64,000 nt of DNA from an uncultured Erysipelotrichales bacterium (GCA_910579135.1 CAJTTM010000001.1:1-64000), one strand, 5' to 3'. Numbered from the stretch's first letter, positions 17,457 to 27,314 are shown. Notes: generated by a model not told the origin, from the letters alone. Numbers and translations: made by a program.

Positions 17457-17807
17457 ATGATGAAATTTAATGAGAATTTAGAGCAGTTTGTATTTGAGTA
17501 TAATGGACTGATTTTTGCCTGGGATGAAGAGCCTAGAGAAGATTATATGGAATTGGTTAAGAAGATTCCCGAAAAATATAACACACATCTAGATTCAATT
17601 ATTGAATTTATGATGTCTAACATTACAGAAGTTTTTGATAGGTTCAGTTTTAATGAAATTAAAGAAAAATCAGGTAAGCCTGTTATTGACTGTGATAGTG
17701 GACAGGTGAATTATTTTGAACAATTATTTGATGATATACATATATTTACATTTGAATTTTTGGATGATAGATTTAGGAATTTGCAGTATTTTTCAATAGA
17801 TGATTAA
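17457..17807 (+). CDS. hypothetical protein
   Basis: 116 residues, acidic, soluble, no Cys motif apart from one VIDCDSG stretch. SD AAGGAAG precedes two adjacent ATGs (17457, 17460). It sits in a run of small accessory genes between ezrA and nifS. No family recognised; the DSG..N..E...DDIH..TFEFLDD layout might be a small immunity-like protein, but nothing confirms it. Confidence 0.6.
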   Translation: MMKFNENLEQFVFEYNGLIFAWDEEPREDYMELVKKIPEKYNTHLDSIIEFMMSNITEVFDRFSFNEIKEKSGKPVIDCDSGQVNYFEQLFDDIHIFTFEFLDDRFRNLQYFSIDD

Positions 17808-17841
17808 TAAATAAATCACGATTTGAAAAGGAGATAGATTT

Positions 17842-18198
17842 ATGACAAGAATATTAAAAAATAAAGAATTAGTCAATACAAGACTAGCAGCTAATTATGG
17901 AGGTTGGATGTACTGTGATAAATGCAATGAGAATATAGGTTACTTATGTTATTCAACTTATGATAGATTAGAATTAAAATATAAATGTAACTGTGGGAGT
18001 ATTGGTAGTGTATTATTAGATTTTGAAGATAGTAAAACAGGTCGAGATTGTAGTGATGAATTAGTTATTATAAAAAATAGATTTTGTTGTCCAAAAGATA
18101 AAGAACCTTTAATTACAATATTAGATAAAAAAGTGTCAAGTTATGAAATGAAAATTACTTGTAAATCTTGTAAAAATATTTATAAAAAAGTTAAATAA
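17842..18198 (+). CDS. hypothetical zinc-ribbon protein (family A)
   Basis: 118 residues with several Cys pairs: CDKCNENIGYLC, CNCGS, CCPKDKEP and CKSCKN, so one or two zinc ribbons. SD AAAAGGAGATAG precedes the ATG. A start-lost, internally deleted copy of the same gene lies at 52911-52964. Directly downstream is a broken copy of the small gene that is intact at 52653 (family B). A and B therefore form a recurring gene pair. Function unknown. Confidence 0.7.
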   Translation: MTRILKNKELVNTRLAANYGGWMYCDKCNENIGYLCYSTYDRLELKYKCNCGSIGSVLLDFEDSKTGRDCSDELVIIKNRFCCPKDKEPLITILDKKVSSYEMKITCKSCKNIYKKVK

Positions 18199-18223
18199 AT
18201 TACAAATTATAAGGATTAGCTAA

Positions 18224-18465
18224 ATGAGATTGCAAAATTTTTTAAAAGAAAAGAAAGTAAATATATATTTATGAACAGATTCAAAAAATGGTTGGAAAAT
18301 GTTACTTGATTTATATATGAAATGTCTTCAAAGTGGATTCTTTTTGTTACTAGATCTAATGAAAATGATGGTTGTTCTTGTGGTGATTTAATTAATGGCA
18401 ATGACATTGGAAGATTTAGTATAAAAACTGGTGATTCAACCATAAAAATATATAGAAAGAAATAA
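18224..18465 (+). pseudogene. decayed copy of family B zinc-ribbon gene
   Basis: Nearly collinear at DNA level with the intact gene 52653-52898. It has the same start (MRL.NF), the same GRFSIKTGDSTIKIYR end and even similar upstream DNA (AAGGATTAGCTAAATGAGAT against GAGGATCAGTTAAATGAGAT). Here a TGA interrupts the frame near codon 17 and indels destroy the CPKCG region. Confidence 0.8.
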
Positions 18466-18603
18466 TATTGTTAAATTGCAATTCTTCCTATGTTTGTTAA
18501 TGATGATTATGTATAATCAATAACATTCTAAAAGTATACAATGGATTAACGATGTTTTTAAAGTACATAATTAATAAAATCTCTATTTTAGATATTATAT
18601 ATA

Positions 18604-18627
18604 GGCAGATATTTTTGTCTGCTTTTT
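18604..18627 (+). terminator. terminator upstream of nifS
   Basis: Arms GCAGA (18605-18609) and TCTGC (18618-18622) with T run. The stretch 18466-18604 shows nothing else. Confidence 0.6.
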
Positions 18628-18687
18628 GTATAAAGAAGAACTTATAGGAATTAATAATTCATTATTATTTCTTAAGTTATCTATTGC

Positions 18688-18716
18688 TTGACATCATTGA
18701 GCAAACCTTTTAAAAT
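18688..18716 (+). promoter_or_regulatory. nifS-thiI promoter
   Basis: -35 TTGACA (18688-18693), 17 bp spacer, -10 TAAAAT (18711-18716), followed by a 71 bp leader to the ATG at 18788. Confidence 0.75.
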
Positions 18717-18787
18717 GGCCTATAGAAAATCTATTTATTTAGTGATAAATGATGGATTAAAGCATAAAATAATCTTGGAGGGATATA

Positions 18788-19927
18788 ATGATATATTTAG
18801 ATTATGTATCAACGACACCACTTAGAAAAGAAGTGAAAGAGACTTATACACAATTATTATCAAAGTATTTTGCAAATGCTGATTCAATGCATTCATTAGG
18901 ATATGAAGTGAATGGATTGATGGAGAAATCGCGTTCATTGATTGCTCAATATTTAAAAGTGAATGATAATGAACTCTTTTTTACAAGTGGAGCAAGTGAA
19001 TCTAATAATATGGCAATTAAGGGTGTTGCTTTTGCTTATGCATCTAGAGGTAAACATATTATTACAACAAAAGTAGAACATTCAAGTGTATATAATACAT
19101 TTAAAGAATTAGAAGAAATATTTGGATATGATGTTGATTATATTTCAGTAGATAATCAAGGAAGATTAAATTTAAATGAATTAGAAAATAAGATAAGAGA
19201 TGATACAATATTAGTATCTACAATGTTGATTAATAATGAAGTGGGGATGATTAATCCTATTTCTAAGATTCATGAAATTATTCAAAAGAAAAATAAAAAA
19301 ACATTCTTTCATGTAGATATGGTACAAGCTTTAGGAAAAATACCATTAGATTTATCATTTGTAGATCTAGCAAGTTTTTCGGCTCATAAGATCTATGGAT
19401 TAAAGGGTAGTGGATTATTATATAAGAAAAATTCAGTTCAGATTGTTCCATTAATTAATGGTGGTCAACAAGAAAGTGGTTTAAGAGGTGGAACATCAAA
19501 TGCATTAGTCAACATTGTTCTTGCAAAAACAATAAGACTTGCATTAGAACAATTAGATTATAATTATCAATATGTACTATCATTGAATCAATATTTAAGA
19601 AAAATATTAAATGAAATTCAAGATATTGTTATCAATAGCCCATCTGCTAATGTATCTCCATATATTCTCAATTTATCATGTATTGGATACAAACCAGAGG
19701 TTTTAGTTCATGATTTAGAAAGTCAAGGATGTTTTGTTTCTACAAAAAGTGCTTGTAGTTCTAAAAAGAATGATATTTCTAGAACATTAAAAGCTATGGG
19801 AATAGATGAAAAGATCGCAGGAAGTGCATTAAGAATAAGTTTTTCACATTTAACAACAAAAGAGGATATTGATGAGTTTATTGAAACATTGAAAATATCA
19901 TTACAAAGAGTAAAGAAACAGAGGTAA
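18788..19927 (+). CDS. nifS: cysteine desulfurase (NifS/IscS-like, ThiI-associated)
   Basis: 379 residues, PLP-dependent. PLP Lys in SFSAHKIYGLKG, cofactor-binding GASESNN, and the catalytic Cys loop SACSSKKND. It passes persulfide sulfur to an acceptor. The thiI gene follows 3 bp later, so the main job is likely 4-thiouridine synthesis in tRNA (the NifZ-ThiI pairing of Firmicutes). Position after ezrA agrees with this. SD GGAGGGA before the ATG. Confidence 0.93.
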   Translation: MIYLDYVSTTPLRKEVKETYTQLLSKYFANADSMHSLGYEVNGLMEKSRSLIAQYLKVNDNELFFTSGASESNNMAIKGVAFAYASRGKHIITTKVEHSSVYNTFKELEEIFGYDVDYISVDNQGRLNLNELENKIRDDTILVSTMLINNEVGMINPISKIHEIIQKKNKKTFFHVDMVQALGKIPLDLSFVDLASFSAHKIYGLKGSGLLYKKNSVQIVPLINGGQQESGLRGGTSNALVNIVLAKTIRLALEQLDYNYQYVLSLNQYLRKILNEIQDIVINSPSANVSPYILNLSCIGYKPEVLVHDLESQGCFVSTKSACSSKKNDISRTLKAMGIDEKIAGSALRISFSHLTTKEDIDEFIETLKISLQRVKKQR

Positions 19928-19930
19928 GTT

Positions 19931-21127
19931 ATGGAAAGTAGTCATATTTTAGTAAGGTTTGGAGAACTAACAACAAAAGGGAAAAATAGAAAATTATTTA
20001 TAAAAAAGTTATGTGATAATACAAAAGAAATATTATCTTCATTTAATCATTTGAAGTATCAACTCACTTTTGATAGATTATATATTTTATTAAATGGTGA
20101 GGATCCAAAGGCTGTTAGTGAGAAGTTAAAAACAGTCTTTGGTATTCATTCTTTTTCGGTTTGTTATAAAGTAGAAAGTGATTTAGATAAAATCAAAGAA
20201 GTTGTTAATGAAGTTATAGAAAAGAATGAAGGACATACATTTAAGATTGATACAAAGAGAAATGATAAAGATTTTCCAATGAAATCATTAGAAATCAATA
20301 AAGCTATTGCTGGATATGTTTTTCATCATACAACAAAAGAATTAAAAGTTGATGTTCATCATCCAGAAATACTTGTAAAAGTAGAGTTAAGAAAAGATTG
20401 GACTTATATTATGGATAATGTTATTTATGGTGCTGGTGGATATCCTGTTGGAATAGGTGGAAAAGCATTATTAATGTTATCTGGAGGAATTGATTCACCT
20501 GTTGCTGGATATTTAACTTTAAAAAGAGGTGTGGATATAGAGTGTATTCATTATGCTTCTCCACCATATACAAATGATCTAGCAAAAGAAAAAGTTCTTG
20601 ATTTAGTGAATGAACTTAGAAAATATACGCATGGTAAAATTGTTGTCCATATGGTTCCATTTACAAAACTTCAATTAGCTATTTATGAACATAGTGAAGA
20701 AAGTTATGCAATGACTGTAATGAGAAGAATGATGTATAGAATTGCTGAAGGTATTGCAAAAAAGAATCATTGTTTAGCAATCGTTAATGGTGAAAGTATT
20801 GGACAAGTTGCTTCACAAACTTTAGAAAGTATGGGAGTGATTAATGAAGTGATATCTATGCCTGTCATTAGACCAGTTGCTTGTATGGATAAATTAGAAA
20901 TTATTAGAATTGCGGAAGAAATAAATACATATGATATTTCTATTAGACCTCATGAAGATTGTTGTACTATTTTTACACCTAAACAACCTGCTACAAAGCC
21001 CAAAAGTTATAAAGCAGAGTCTTTTGAGAAACTTTGGGATTATCAATCAATGGTACAAGAATGTATTGATAATACAAGTTTTATCGTGATAGATGATCAA
21101 TATAAAAATAATGACGAAATTTTTTAA
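19931..21127 (+). CDS. thiI: tRNA 4-thiouridine synthase ThiI
   Basis: 398 residues: N-terminal ferredoxin-like and THUMP domains (about 1-165), then a PP-loop ATP pyrophosphatase with LSGGIDSPVAGY. It lacks the C-terminal rhodanese domain found in enterobacteria, the normal form in Firmicutes, where tRNA thiolation is retained. Works with the desulfurase encoded just upstream. Confidence 0.94.
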   Translation: MESSHILVRFGELTTKGKNRKLFIKKLCDNTKEILSSFNHLKYQLTFDRLYILLNGEDPKAVSEKLKTVFGIHSFSVCYKVESDLDKIKEVVNEVIEKNEGHTFKIDTKRNDKDFPMKSLEINKAIAGYVFHHTTKELKVDVHHPEILVKVELRKDWTYIMDNVIYGAGGYPVGIGGKALLMLSGGIDSPVAGYLTLKRGVDIECIHYASPPYTNDLAKEKVLDLVNELRKYTHGKIVVHMVPFTKLQLAIYEHSEESYAMTVMRRMMYRIAEGIAKKNHCLAIVNGESIGQVASQTLESMGVINEVISMPVIRPVACMDKLEIIRIAEEINTYDISIRPHEDCCTIFTPKQPATKPKSYKAESFEKLWDYQSMVQECIDNTSFIVIDDQYKNNDEIF

Positions 21128-21185
21128 AAAAAATGAATAATATTAAAAAACCTCCACAAACTAAATGTGTCAGGAGGTGAAAGAC

Positions 21186-21401
21186 ATGGATTCAAATAAC
21201 ACTAGTTCAAAAAATAAATTAGTCGTACCTGGTGCTCAAAATGCAATTGATCAAATGAAGTACGAAATTGCTAATGAATTTGGAGTTAATCTTGGACCTG
21301 ATGCAACTTCTCGTGCTAACGGATCTGTTGGTGGTGAAATCACTAAGAGATTAGTTCAAATGGGACAAAACCAAATCGCTGGTAAACAACAATACAAATA
21401 A
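21186..21401 (+). CDS. alpha/beta-type small acid-soluble spore protein
   Basis: 71 residues with the SASP signatures: NEFGV (the GPR protease site region) and GSVGGEITKRLVQMGQ (the DNA-binding end). These proteins coat and protect spore DNA and are made in the forespore under SigG. A very strong SD AGGAGG precedes ATG 21186; an in-frame upstream start at 21165 would overlap the SD and is rejected. This is direct evidence that the organism, or its ancestor, sporulates. Confidence 0.95.
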   Translation: MDSNNTSSKNKLVVPGAQNAIDQMKYEIANEFGVNLGPDATSRANGSVGGEITKRLVQMGQNQIAGKQQYK

Positions 21402-21427
21402 GTATTTTAAATAAAAACCTTAGTTAT

Positions 21428-21456
21428 ACCTTAATTGGTCTAATTAAGGTTTTTTC
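21428..21456 (+). terminator. SASP terminator
   Basis: Arms ACCTTAATT (21428-21436) and AATTAAGGT (21442-21450), then six T. Confidence 0.85.
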
Positions 21457-21522
21457 ATTTTATATGATATAAACAACGTTCTTTTTATATGTTTTTAGAC
21501 ATATGATTAATGAGGTGTTGAA

Positions 21523-22593
21523 ATGAACGCAAAGAAAATTAGTCTATATACATGTGCTATTGTTATTATTGGTTTAATATGTGTTTATAGTGCTTCACAT
21601 ATATGGGCATTATATAAATTTAATGATTCTTATTATTTTATTAAAAGACAAAGCTTATTTGCAGTAGTAGGTATTATTGGTATGCTTATAGCAAGTAAAA
21701 TAGATTATCATATTTATCAAAAACATAGTGTTAAAATATTATTATTATGTTATGTATTGTTAATACTGGTATTAATACCTGGATTAGGAGTTGTAAGAGG
21801 AGGAAGTCGTAGTTGGTTTAATTTAGGGGTATTTGCTTTACAACCAAGTGAAATCTTTAAAATTGGTATGATTATTTTTAGTGCTGACTATATTGAAAAA
21901 CATTTTCATCAAATGCGTAAACTAAAATGTTCATTAAAATTATTTTTATTTGTAGGATTAGGTTTTTTACTTATTATGATGCAACCAGATTTTGGAAGTG
22001 GAGTGGTTATGGTTTGTAGTATTGTTGTGATGATTATTGCAACTCCTTTTCCATTCTTTTATTTTATTATATTAGCTATTTTAGGAATTATTGGTATTGT
22101 TTTAATGATTATTTCTGCACCATATCGAATGGAAAGAATATTATCTTTTTTGGATCCTTTTAAAGATCCTTTAGGAAGTGGATTCCAAGCGATTCAATCT
22201 TTATATGCAATAGGACCAGGAGGACTTTTAGGAGTGGGTTTTGATAAAAGTATTCAAAAACATTTTTATTTACCAGAGCCACAGACAGATTTTATTTTTG
22301 CGATTTTTGCAGAAGAATTTGGTTTTCTTGGAGCGAGTTTTTTGATATTATTATATTATCAGTTATTTAAGACTGTATTAAGAGCATGTAAAGAAACAAA
22401 AGATGTATTTGGATGTTTTATGATGTTAGGGATTATTTCTATGATTGCTATTCAATCATTGATTAATTTAGGGGTTGTTGTTGGTTTGTTTCCAGTAACT
22501 GGAGTTACACTTCCATTGATGTCATATGGTGGTACAAGTTTAACGATTACATTAATTAGTATAGGAATTATGATTAATATCTCGAAATATTAA
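21523..22593 (+). CDS. ftsW: peptidoglycan polymerase FtsW/SpoVE (SEDS family)
   Basis: 356 residues, about ten membrane helices. SEDS hallmarks: RGGSRSWFNLG..LQPSEIFK, the conserved PDFGSG, and the C-terminal GLFPVTGVTLPLMSYGG. It polymerises lipid II with a class B PBP. murG, murB and divIB follow, so this is the division-type cluster. In spore-formers the member next to murG is SpoVE, and sequence alone does not separate the two. SD GAGGTG before ATG 21523. Confidence 0.9.
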   Translation: MNAKKISLYTCAIVIIGLICVYSASHIWALYKFNDSYYFIKRQSLFAVVGIIGMLIASKIDYHIYQKHSVKILLLCYVLLILVLIPGLGVVRGGSRSWFNLGVFALQPSEIFKIGMIIFSADYIEKHFHQMRKLKCSLKLFLFVGLGFLLIMMQPDFGSGVVMVCSIVVMIIATPFPFFYFIILAILGIIGIVLMIISAPYRMERILSFLDPFKDPLGSGFQAIQSLYAIGPGGLLGVGFDKSIQKHFYLPEPQTDFIFAIFAEEFGFLGASFLILLYYQLFKTVLRACKETKDVFGCFMMLGIISMIAIQSLINLGVVVGLFPVTGVTLPLMSYGGTSLTITLISIGIMINISKY

Positions 22594-22630
22594 ATTTATA
22601 TGCTATAATATACTAGCAAGGAGTGAAATT

Positions 22631-23719
22631 ATGAAGATAATAGTAAGTGCTGGAGGTACAGGAGGACATTTATATCCTGCCTTGGCTTTAGTTGAATATA
22701 TAGAAAAACAAGATAAAGATGCCAAATTTTTATTTGTAGGAACTACAGATCGAATTGAATCTAAGATTGTTCCTCAAAAGGGTTATGATTACGTAGGGTT
22801 ACATGTTAAAGGATTAGTAGGTAATCCTCTTCAAAAAGCAAAGAATGCACTGATATTTGTAAATTCTTTAAGACAGTCTAAAAAGGTCTTAAAAAAATTT
22901 CAACCTGATATTGTGATTGGGTTTGGTGGTTATCCAAGTGCAAGTATTGTACTTGCGGCTGAGCGTATGGGTATTAAAACGATTATTCATGAACAAAATT
23001 CTATTATAGGATTAACAAATAAAATATTAATTAAAAAAGTTGATTCTATTGTTTGTTGTTATGAAAAGGCATTAAATGAATTTCCTAAGGAAAAAACTTA
23101 TTTATTAGGGAATCCTAGAGCAAGTGTTATAGCCAATACTTCACTAAGAGATGTTCATGATATTTATGGCATTGATAAAAATAAAAAAGTATTAGTTATC
23201 GTAATGGGAAGTTTAGGATCTGCAACTGTTAATAATGTAATGAAAGAAGCATTAAAAAAGATTGACTTAAAAGATACTGAAATCTTATTTGCGACAGGAA
23301 ATCAGGATTATAAGAGAATTCAATTTGAAATGAAAGATGTGTCTTCATCTGTTCATGTTTTACCATATATTGAAGATATGCCCAGTGTTTTAGCAACTTC
23401 TGATTTAATTGTAACAAGAGGTGGAGCAACAACTCTTGCTGAAATTACAGCTATTGGAGCAGCTTCAATCATTATTCCTAGTCCCTATGTTGTTGCTAAT
23501 CATCAAGAATATAATGCTAGAGAATTAAGTGAAAAGCAAGCAGCACAATTACTTTTAGAAAAAGATCTGGATATTGATCGTTTTATCTCTGTTGTAAGTG
23601 ATGTATTAAACAATCCAATTAAACTTGATGTTTTAAAAACAAATGCAAGATTACTTGGAAAACCTAATGCTTGTGAAGATATGTATCGATTAATATTAAA
23701 ATTATTAGAAAGGAAATAG
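22631..23719 (+). CDS. murG: UDP-GlcNAc:undecaprenyl-PP-MurNAc-pentapeptide GlcNAc transferase
   Basis: 362 residues, GT28 glycosyltransferase that makes lipid II on the inner membrane face. N-terminal GGTGGHLYPAL loop, GFGGYPS, HEQN and the C-terminal donor-site RGGATTLAEITAIG are all present. A -10-like TATAAT (22604-22609) in the gap may give it an extra promoter. murB starts directly after its stop. Confidence 0.95.
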   Translation: MKIIVSAGGTGGHLYPALALVEYIEKQDKDAKFLFVGTTDRIESKIVPQKGYDYVGLHVKGLVGNPLQKAKNALIFVNSLRQSKKVLKKFQPDIVIGFGGYPSASIVLAAERMGIKTIIHEQNSIIGLTNKILIKKVDSIVCCYEKALNEFPKEKTYLLGNPRASVIANTSLRDVHDIYGIDKNKKVLVIVMGSLGSATVNNVMKEALKKIDLKDTEILFATGNQDYKRIQFEMKDVSSSVHVLPYIEDMPSVLATSDLIVTRGGATTLAEITAIGAASIIIPSPYVVANHQEYNARELSEKQAAQLLLEKDLDIDRFISVVSDVLNNPIKLDVLKTNARLLGKPNACEDMYRLILKLLERK

Positions 23720-24634
23720 ATGATGGATTTTAATAAAGTAATATATGATTTTGTTGATTTGGATGTTGGAACGATTTTAGAAAATGAACCTATGTATAAA
23801 CATACAACATTTAAAGTAGGAGGTCCAGCTAGATTATTTGTAATGGTCAAAGATGTTGATTCATTAAAAAAAGCGATTCAATATGTTAAACAAAATCATA
23901 TTAAATATATGATTGTTGGAAAAGGTTCGGATTTGTTATTTTCTGATAAGGAATATGAAGGTATTATTTTTTCATTAGAAAATATGAATAAGGTTTCTAT
24001 TAATGGGATAGAAGTGAAAGCGCAAGCAGGTGTTAATTTAATTTCTTTATCTTATCAATGCGCTAAAACTGGATTATCTGGTTTTGAGTTTGCTGGAGGT
24101 ATTCCTGGTAGTGTAGGTGGAGGTGTTTATATGAATGCTGGAGCCTATAAGTATTGTATTGCTGATATTTTTAAAAGTGCAACGATTTTAAATAGTGATA
24201 ATGAGATAGAAGTTTTAAATAAAGAACAAATGGAATTTTCTTATCGTCATTCTATTTTACAAGATCATCCTGATTGGATTTTATTAGAAGCTGTTTTTGA
24301 AATGAATTCTAAAGATCCTAAGGAAATACTTGCTATTTTAGATAAGCGAAAAGAAAAGAGAATGTCTACTCAACCATGGAATTTCCCAAGTGCTGGAAGT
24401 GTTTTTAGAAATCCAGATGAAAAGGGAGCATGGAAGTATATTGATGAGTGTGGACTTAGGGGATATGAAATTGGTGGAGCACAAGTTTCATTAAAGCATT
24501 CTAATTTTATTGTTAACAATGGTTATGCAAGTGCTAAAGATATTTTGGATTTGATTTTATTGGTTGAAAAAACTGTTTTTAATAAATTTAAGATTGAATT
24601 AACGAAGGAAGTTATTTTAGTGAATTGGGAGTAG
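23720..24634 (+). CDS. murB: UDP-N-acetylenolpyruvoylglucosamine reductase
   Basis: 304 residues, FAD enzyme that forms UDP-MurNAc. Type II MurB features: HTTFKVGGPA at the FAD domain start, GKGSDLLFSD, GFEFAGGIPGSVGGGVYMNAGA, and the catalytic Ser in PSAGSVFRNP. Two adjacent ATGs (23720, 23723) follow SD GAAAGGA; either could be used. The divIB gene begins at its stop. Confidence 0.95.
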   Translation: MMDFNKVIYDFVDLDVGTILENEPMYKHTTFKVGGPARLFVMVKDVDSLKKAIQYVKQNHIKYMIVGKGSDLLFSDKEYEGIIFSLENMNKVSINGIEVKAQAGVNLISLSYQCAKTGLSGFEFAGGIPGSVGGGVYMNAGAYKYCIADIFKSATILNSDNEIEVLNKEQMEFSYRHSILQDHPDWILLEAVFEMNSKDPKEILAILDKRKEKRMSTQPWNFPSAGSVFRNPDEKGAWKYIDECGLRGYEIGGAQVSLKHSNFIVNNGYASAKDILDLILLVEKTVFNKFKIELTKEVILVNWE

Positions 24635-24643
24635 GTGATATCT

Positions 24644-25411
24644 TTGAAAGAAGACATATATGATGAGTATAGTGAAGATCAAGTTAGAAAATTGTATAAG
24701 AAAAGAAAGAAATTAAAGTTAAAAAGAAGATTTAAATTATTTGTTATTTTTGCTTTGTCATTTATTATTGGGGGTTATTTTATAAGTGATTTATCTAAGG
24801 TGAAATCTATTTCTATTGTCGGTAATACAAGTGTAGAATCTTCTACAATAGAAAAAGCTTCTTCTTTAAATAAAAAGACTACATATTTATTTATTAATAA
24901 GGGTGATGTAGAAGATAAAATTAAATCATTACCTTTGATTAAAAAAGCAAATGTTTATTATGATGTATTAGGTAATGTGACTATTGAAATTGAAGAGTCT
25001 AAACAAGTTGCTTATTGTGTTATTAATGGAAAAACTTATGTTTTAGATGAACTGGGAAGTGTTGTAGAAACAAAGGATAAAAATATCAAAGAAAAGCTAA
25101 AATCATTTCCTAAATTATCGAAGTTTAAGGATTTGAAATTCTTGAAGAAGTTCTCAAAAGAGTATCCACAAGTACCTGATGTGATTAAAGGGCAAACGAG
25201 TGATATTGTTTATTCTCCTAAAAAGGCTGATGAGACACGTATAAGATTTATTTTGGATAATGGTAAAGAACTTATTGTAAGACTTGAAAGCATGGTGGAC
25301 GTTTTAAATAAGTTTTCTTTTGAAGCGAATATGAATATAAATAGTGATAAATGTACTTTTGATTTTAATGGTTCACGTGTTTATATGTCGAAGTGCAAAG
25401 ATAGTAAATAG
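24644..25411 (+). CDS. divIB: cell division protein DivIB/FtsQ
   Basis: About 255 residues: charged cytoplasmic N-terminus rich in KKRKK, one membrane helix (about 32-52), then a POTRA domain (VKSISIVGNTSVESSTIEKAS) and FtsQ beta domain. It joins FtsL/DivIC in the divisome. TTG 24644 is chosen because AGGTGAT (24634-24640) is placed correctly for it. A GTG at 24635 directly after the murB stop is the alternative and adds three residues. Confidence 0.85.
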   Translation: MKEDIYDEYSEDQVRKLYKKRKKLKLKRRFKLFVIFALSFIIGGYFISDLSKVKSISIVGNTSVESSTIEKASSLNKKTTYLFINKGDVEDKIKSLPLIKKANVYYDVLGNVTIEIEESKQVAYCVINGKTYVLDELGSVVETKDKNIKEKLKSFPKLSKFKDLKFLKKFSKEYPQVPDVIKGQTSDIVYSPKKADETRIRFILDNGKELIVRLESMVDVLNKFSFEANMNINSDKCTFDFNGSRVYMSKCKDSK

Positions 25412-25450
25412 TTGTTGAAAAAATATGCAAAAAATGATATTCTATAATTG

Positions 25451-25546
25451 GTTATACAACTGACGGAAGTGGAAATGACCACATGGAGTATAATGTAAGA
25501 GAGTCGACCGTCTGGGCAAGTGTCTGGATGAGTGGGCTCTTTTTTG
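25451..25546 (+). ncRNA. ZTP (pfl) riboswitch with terminator, upstream of fhs/pur operon
   Basis: The sequence carries the ZTP motif elements in order: ACTGACGGAAGTGG, ACCACATGGAG, then CGACCGTCTGGGCA, with a T run at 25541-25546 after GGGCTC. ZTP signals folate shortage and turns on formyl-THF and purine genes. The gene that follows, formyl-THF ligase, is a classic member of this regulon. A terminator read-out (antitermination on ZTP binding) is inferred from the T run. Confidence 0.88.
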
Positions 25547-25643
25547 GTTTTTGAAAAAAATAGGTAGATATATATCGTATTTTATGGTATAAAAGAGTTG
25601 TAAAAAGTCAATAGACGCTTAATTGAATCGAAGGAGGAAAATG

Positions 25644-27314
25644 ATGCTTAGTGATGTTGAAATTGCACAAGGTGCAAAGATGAAACCTATTAAAGAGATT
25701 GCTGGGAAATTAGGATTGGCTGAAGATGATTTAGAGCTATATGGAAAGTATAAAGCTAAAATCTCATTAGAAGCTATTTCTAAATTAAAAAAAGAAGAGA
25801 ATGGAAAATTAGTTTTAGTGACTGCTATTAATCCAACTCCAGCAGGAGAGGGTAAGACAACAACAATGATTGGGCTTTCTCAAGCTTTAAATAAACTTGG
25901 GAAAAAATCTGTTGTTGCAATGAGAGAACCAAGTTTAGGTCCTTGTTTTGGTATTAAAGGTGGTGCAGCTGGAGGAGGGTATGCTCAAGTTGTTCCAATG
26001 GAAGATATCAATTTACATTTTACTGGAGATATTCATGCAATTACAACTGCAAACAATTTGATTGCAGCGATGCTTGATAATTCTATACATCAAGGAAATC
26101 CGTTGAATATTGATACAAGACAAATTGTATGGAAAAGAGTTGTTGATTTAAATGATCGTGCTTTAAGACATACTGTATGTGGGCTTGGTGGAAAAGTAAA
26201 TGGTGTTCCAAGAGAAGATGGTTTTGATATTACTGTTGCAAGTGAGGTTATGGCTATTTTATGTCTTGCTACTTCTTTAGAAGATTTAAAGAAAAGAGCT
26301 GGAAGGATGATTGTGGCTTATAATTATGATGGTGAACCAGTGACTGTTGATGATATTGAAGCAACTGGTGCTGTCACATTATTATTAAAAGATGCAATTA
26401 AACCTAATTTAGTTCAAACATTAGATCACACTCCTGTTTTTGTTCATGGTGGACCATTCGCTAATATTGCTCATGGATGTAATAGTGTTATGGCTACTAA
26501 TTTAGCAATGAAATTAGGAGATTATGCAATTACTGAAGCTGGATTTGGAGCTGATTTAGGAGCAGAAAAATTCTTGGATATTAAGTGTCGTCAAGCTAGA
26601 TTAAAACCTGATGCTGTTGTTATTGTTGCCACTGTTCGTGCATTAAAGATGCATGGTGGTGTTGCTAAAAAAGATTTGGCTGAAGAAAATCTAGAGGCTT
26701 TAAGAAAAGGAATTGGAAACTTAGAAAAACATATTGAAAATATACAAAAATATAATTTACCAAGCGTTGTTGCAATTAATGCTTTCCCTACAGATACAGA
26801 AGATGAATTACAGTTATTAAATGAAATATGTAAGGAAAAAGGTGTTGATGTTGCTATTAGTAAAGTATGGGCTCAAGGTGCTGATGGTGGTATTGAATTA
26901 GCAGAAAAATTATTAGAAGTATTAGAAACTAAGACTGCTCATTATCATCCATTATACGAATTGAATTTACCAATTGAAGAAAAGATTAAAACAATTGCAA
27001 AAGAAATTTATGGTGCTGATGATGTTGTCTTTACTAAGAAAGCTAAAAACAAAATGAAAAAGTATGAAGCCCAAGGTTTAGGTGAATTACCAATTTGTAT
27101 AGCAAAAACTCAATATTCACTGTCAGATGATCCAACTTTATTAGGTAGACCAACTGGTTTTGAAGTGACTATTAATGATATTATTCCATCTAGTGGAGCA
27201 GGTTTCTTGGTTGCTATTAGTGGTGATATCATGCGTATGCCAGGACTTCCTAAAAAACCAGCTGCCATTAATATGGATATTGATGAAAGTGGTAAAATTG
27301 TAGGATTATTCTAA
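25644..27314 (+). CDS. fhs: formate-tetrahydrofolate ligase
   Basis: About 556 residues, the usual length. ATP-dependent formation of 10-formyl-THF, the one-carbon donor for PurN and PurH encoded downstream. P-loop PTPAGEGKTT, REPSLGPCFGIKGGA and FGADLGAEKF are family signatures. SD AAGGAGG (25631-25637) best fits ATG 25644; ATG 25641 is the alternative. First gene of the ZTP-controlled operon. Confidence 0.95.
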   Translation: MLSDVEIAQGAKMKPIKEIAGKLGLAEDDLELYGKYKAKISLEAISKLKKEENGKLVLVTAINPTPAGEGKTTTMIGLSQALNKLGKKSVVAMREPSLGPCFGIKGGAAGGGYAQVVPMEDINLHFTGDIHAITTANNLIAAMLDNSIHQGNPLNIDTRQIVWKRVVDLNDRALRHTVCGLGGKVNGVPREDGFDITVASEVMAILCLATSLEDLKKRAGRMIVAYNYDGEPVTVDDIEATGAVTLLLKDAIKPNLVQTLDHTPVFVHGGPFANIAHGCNSVMATNLAMKLGDYAITEAGFGADLGAEKFLDIKCRQARLKPDAVVIVATVRALKMHGGVAKKDLAEENLEALRKGIGNLEKHIENIQKYNLPSVVAINAFPTDTEDELQLLNEICKEKGVDVAISKVWAQGADGGIELAEKLLEVLETKTAHYHPLYELNLPIEEKIKTIAKEIYGADDVVFTKKAKNKMKKYEAQGLGELPICIAKTQYSLSDDPTLLGRPTGFEVTINDIIPSSGAGFLVAISGDIMRMPGLPKKPAAINMDIDESGKIVGLF

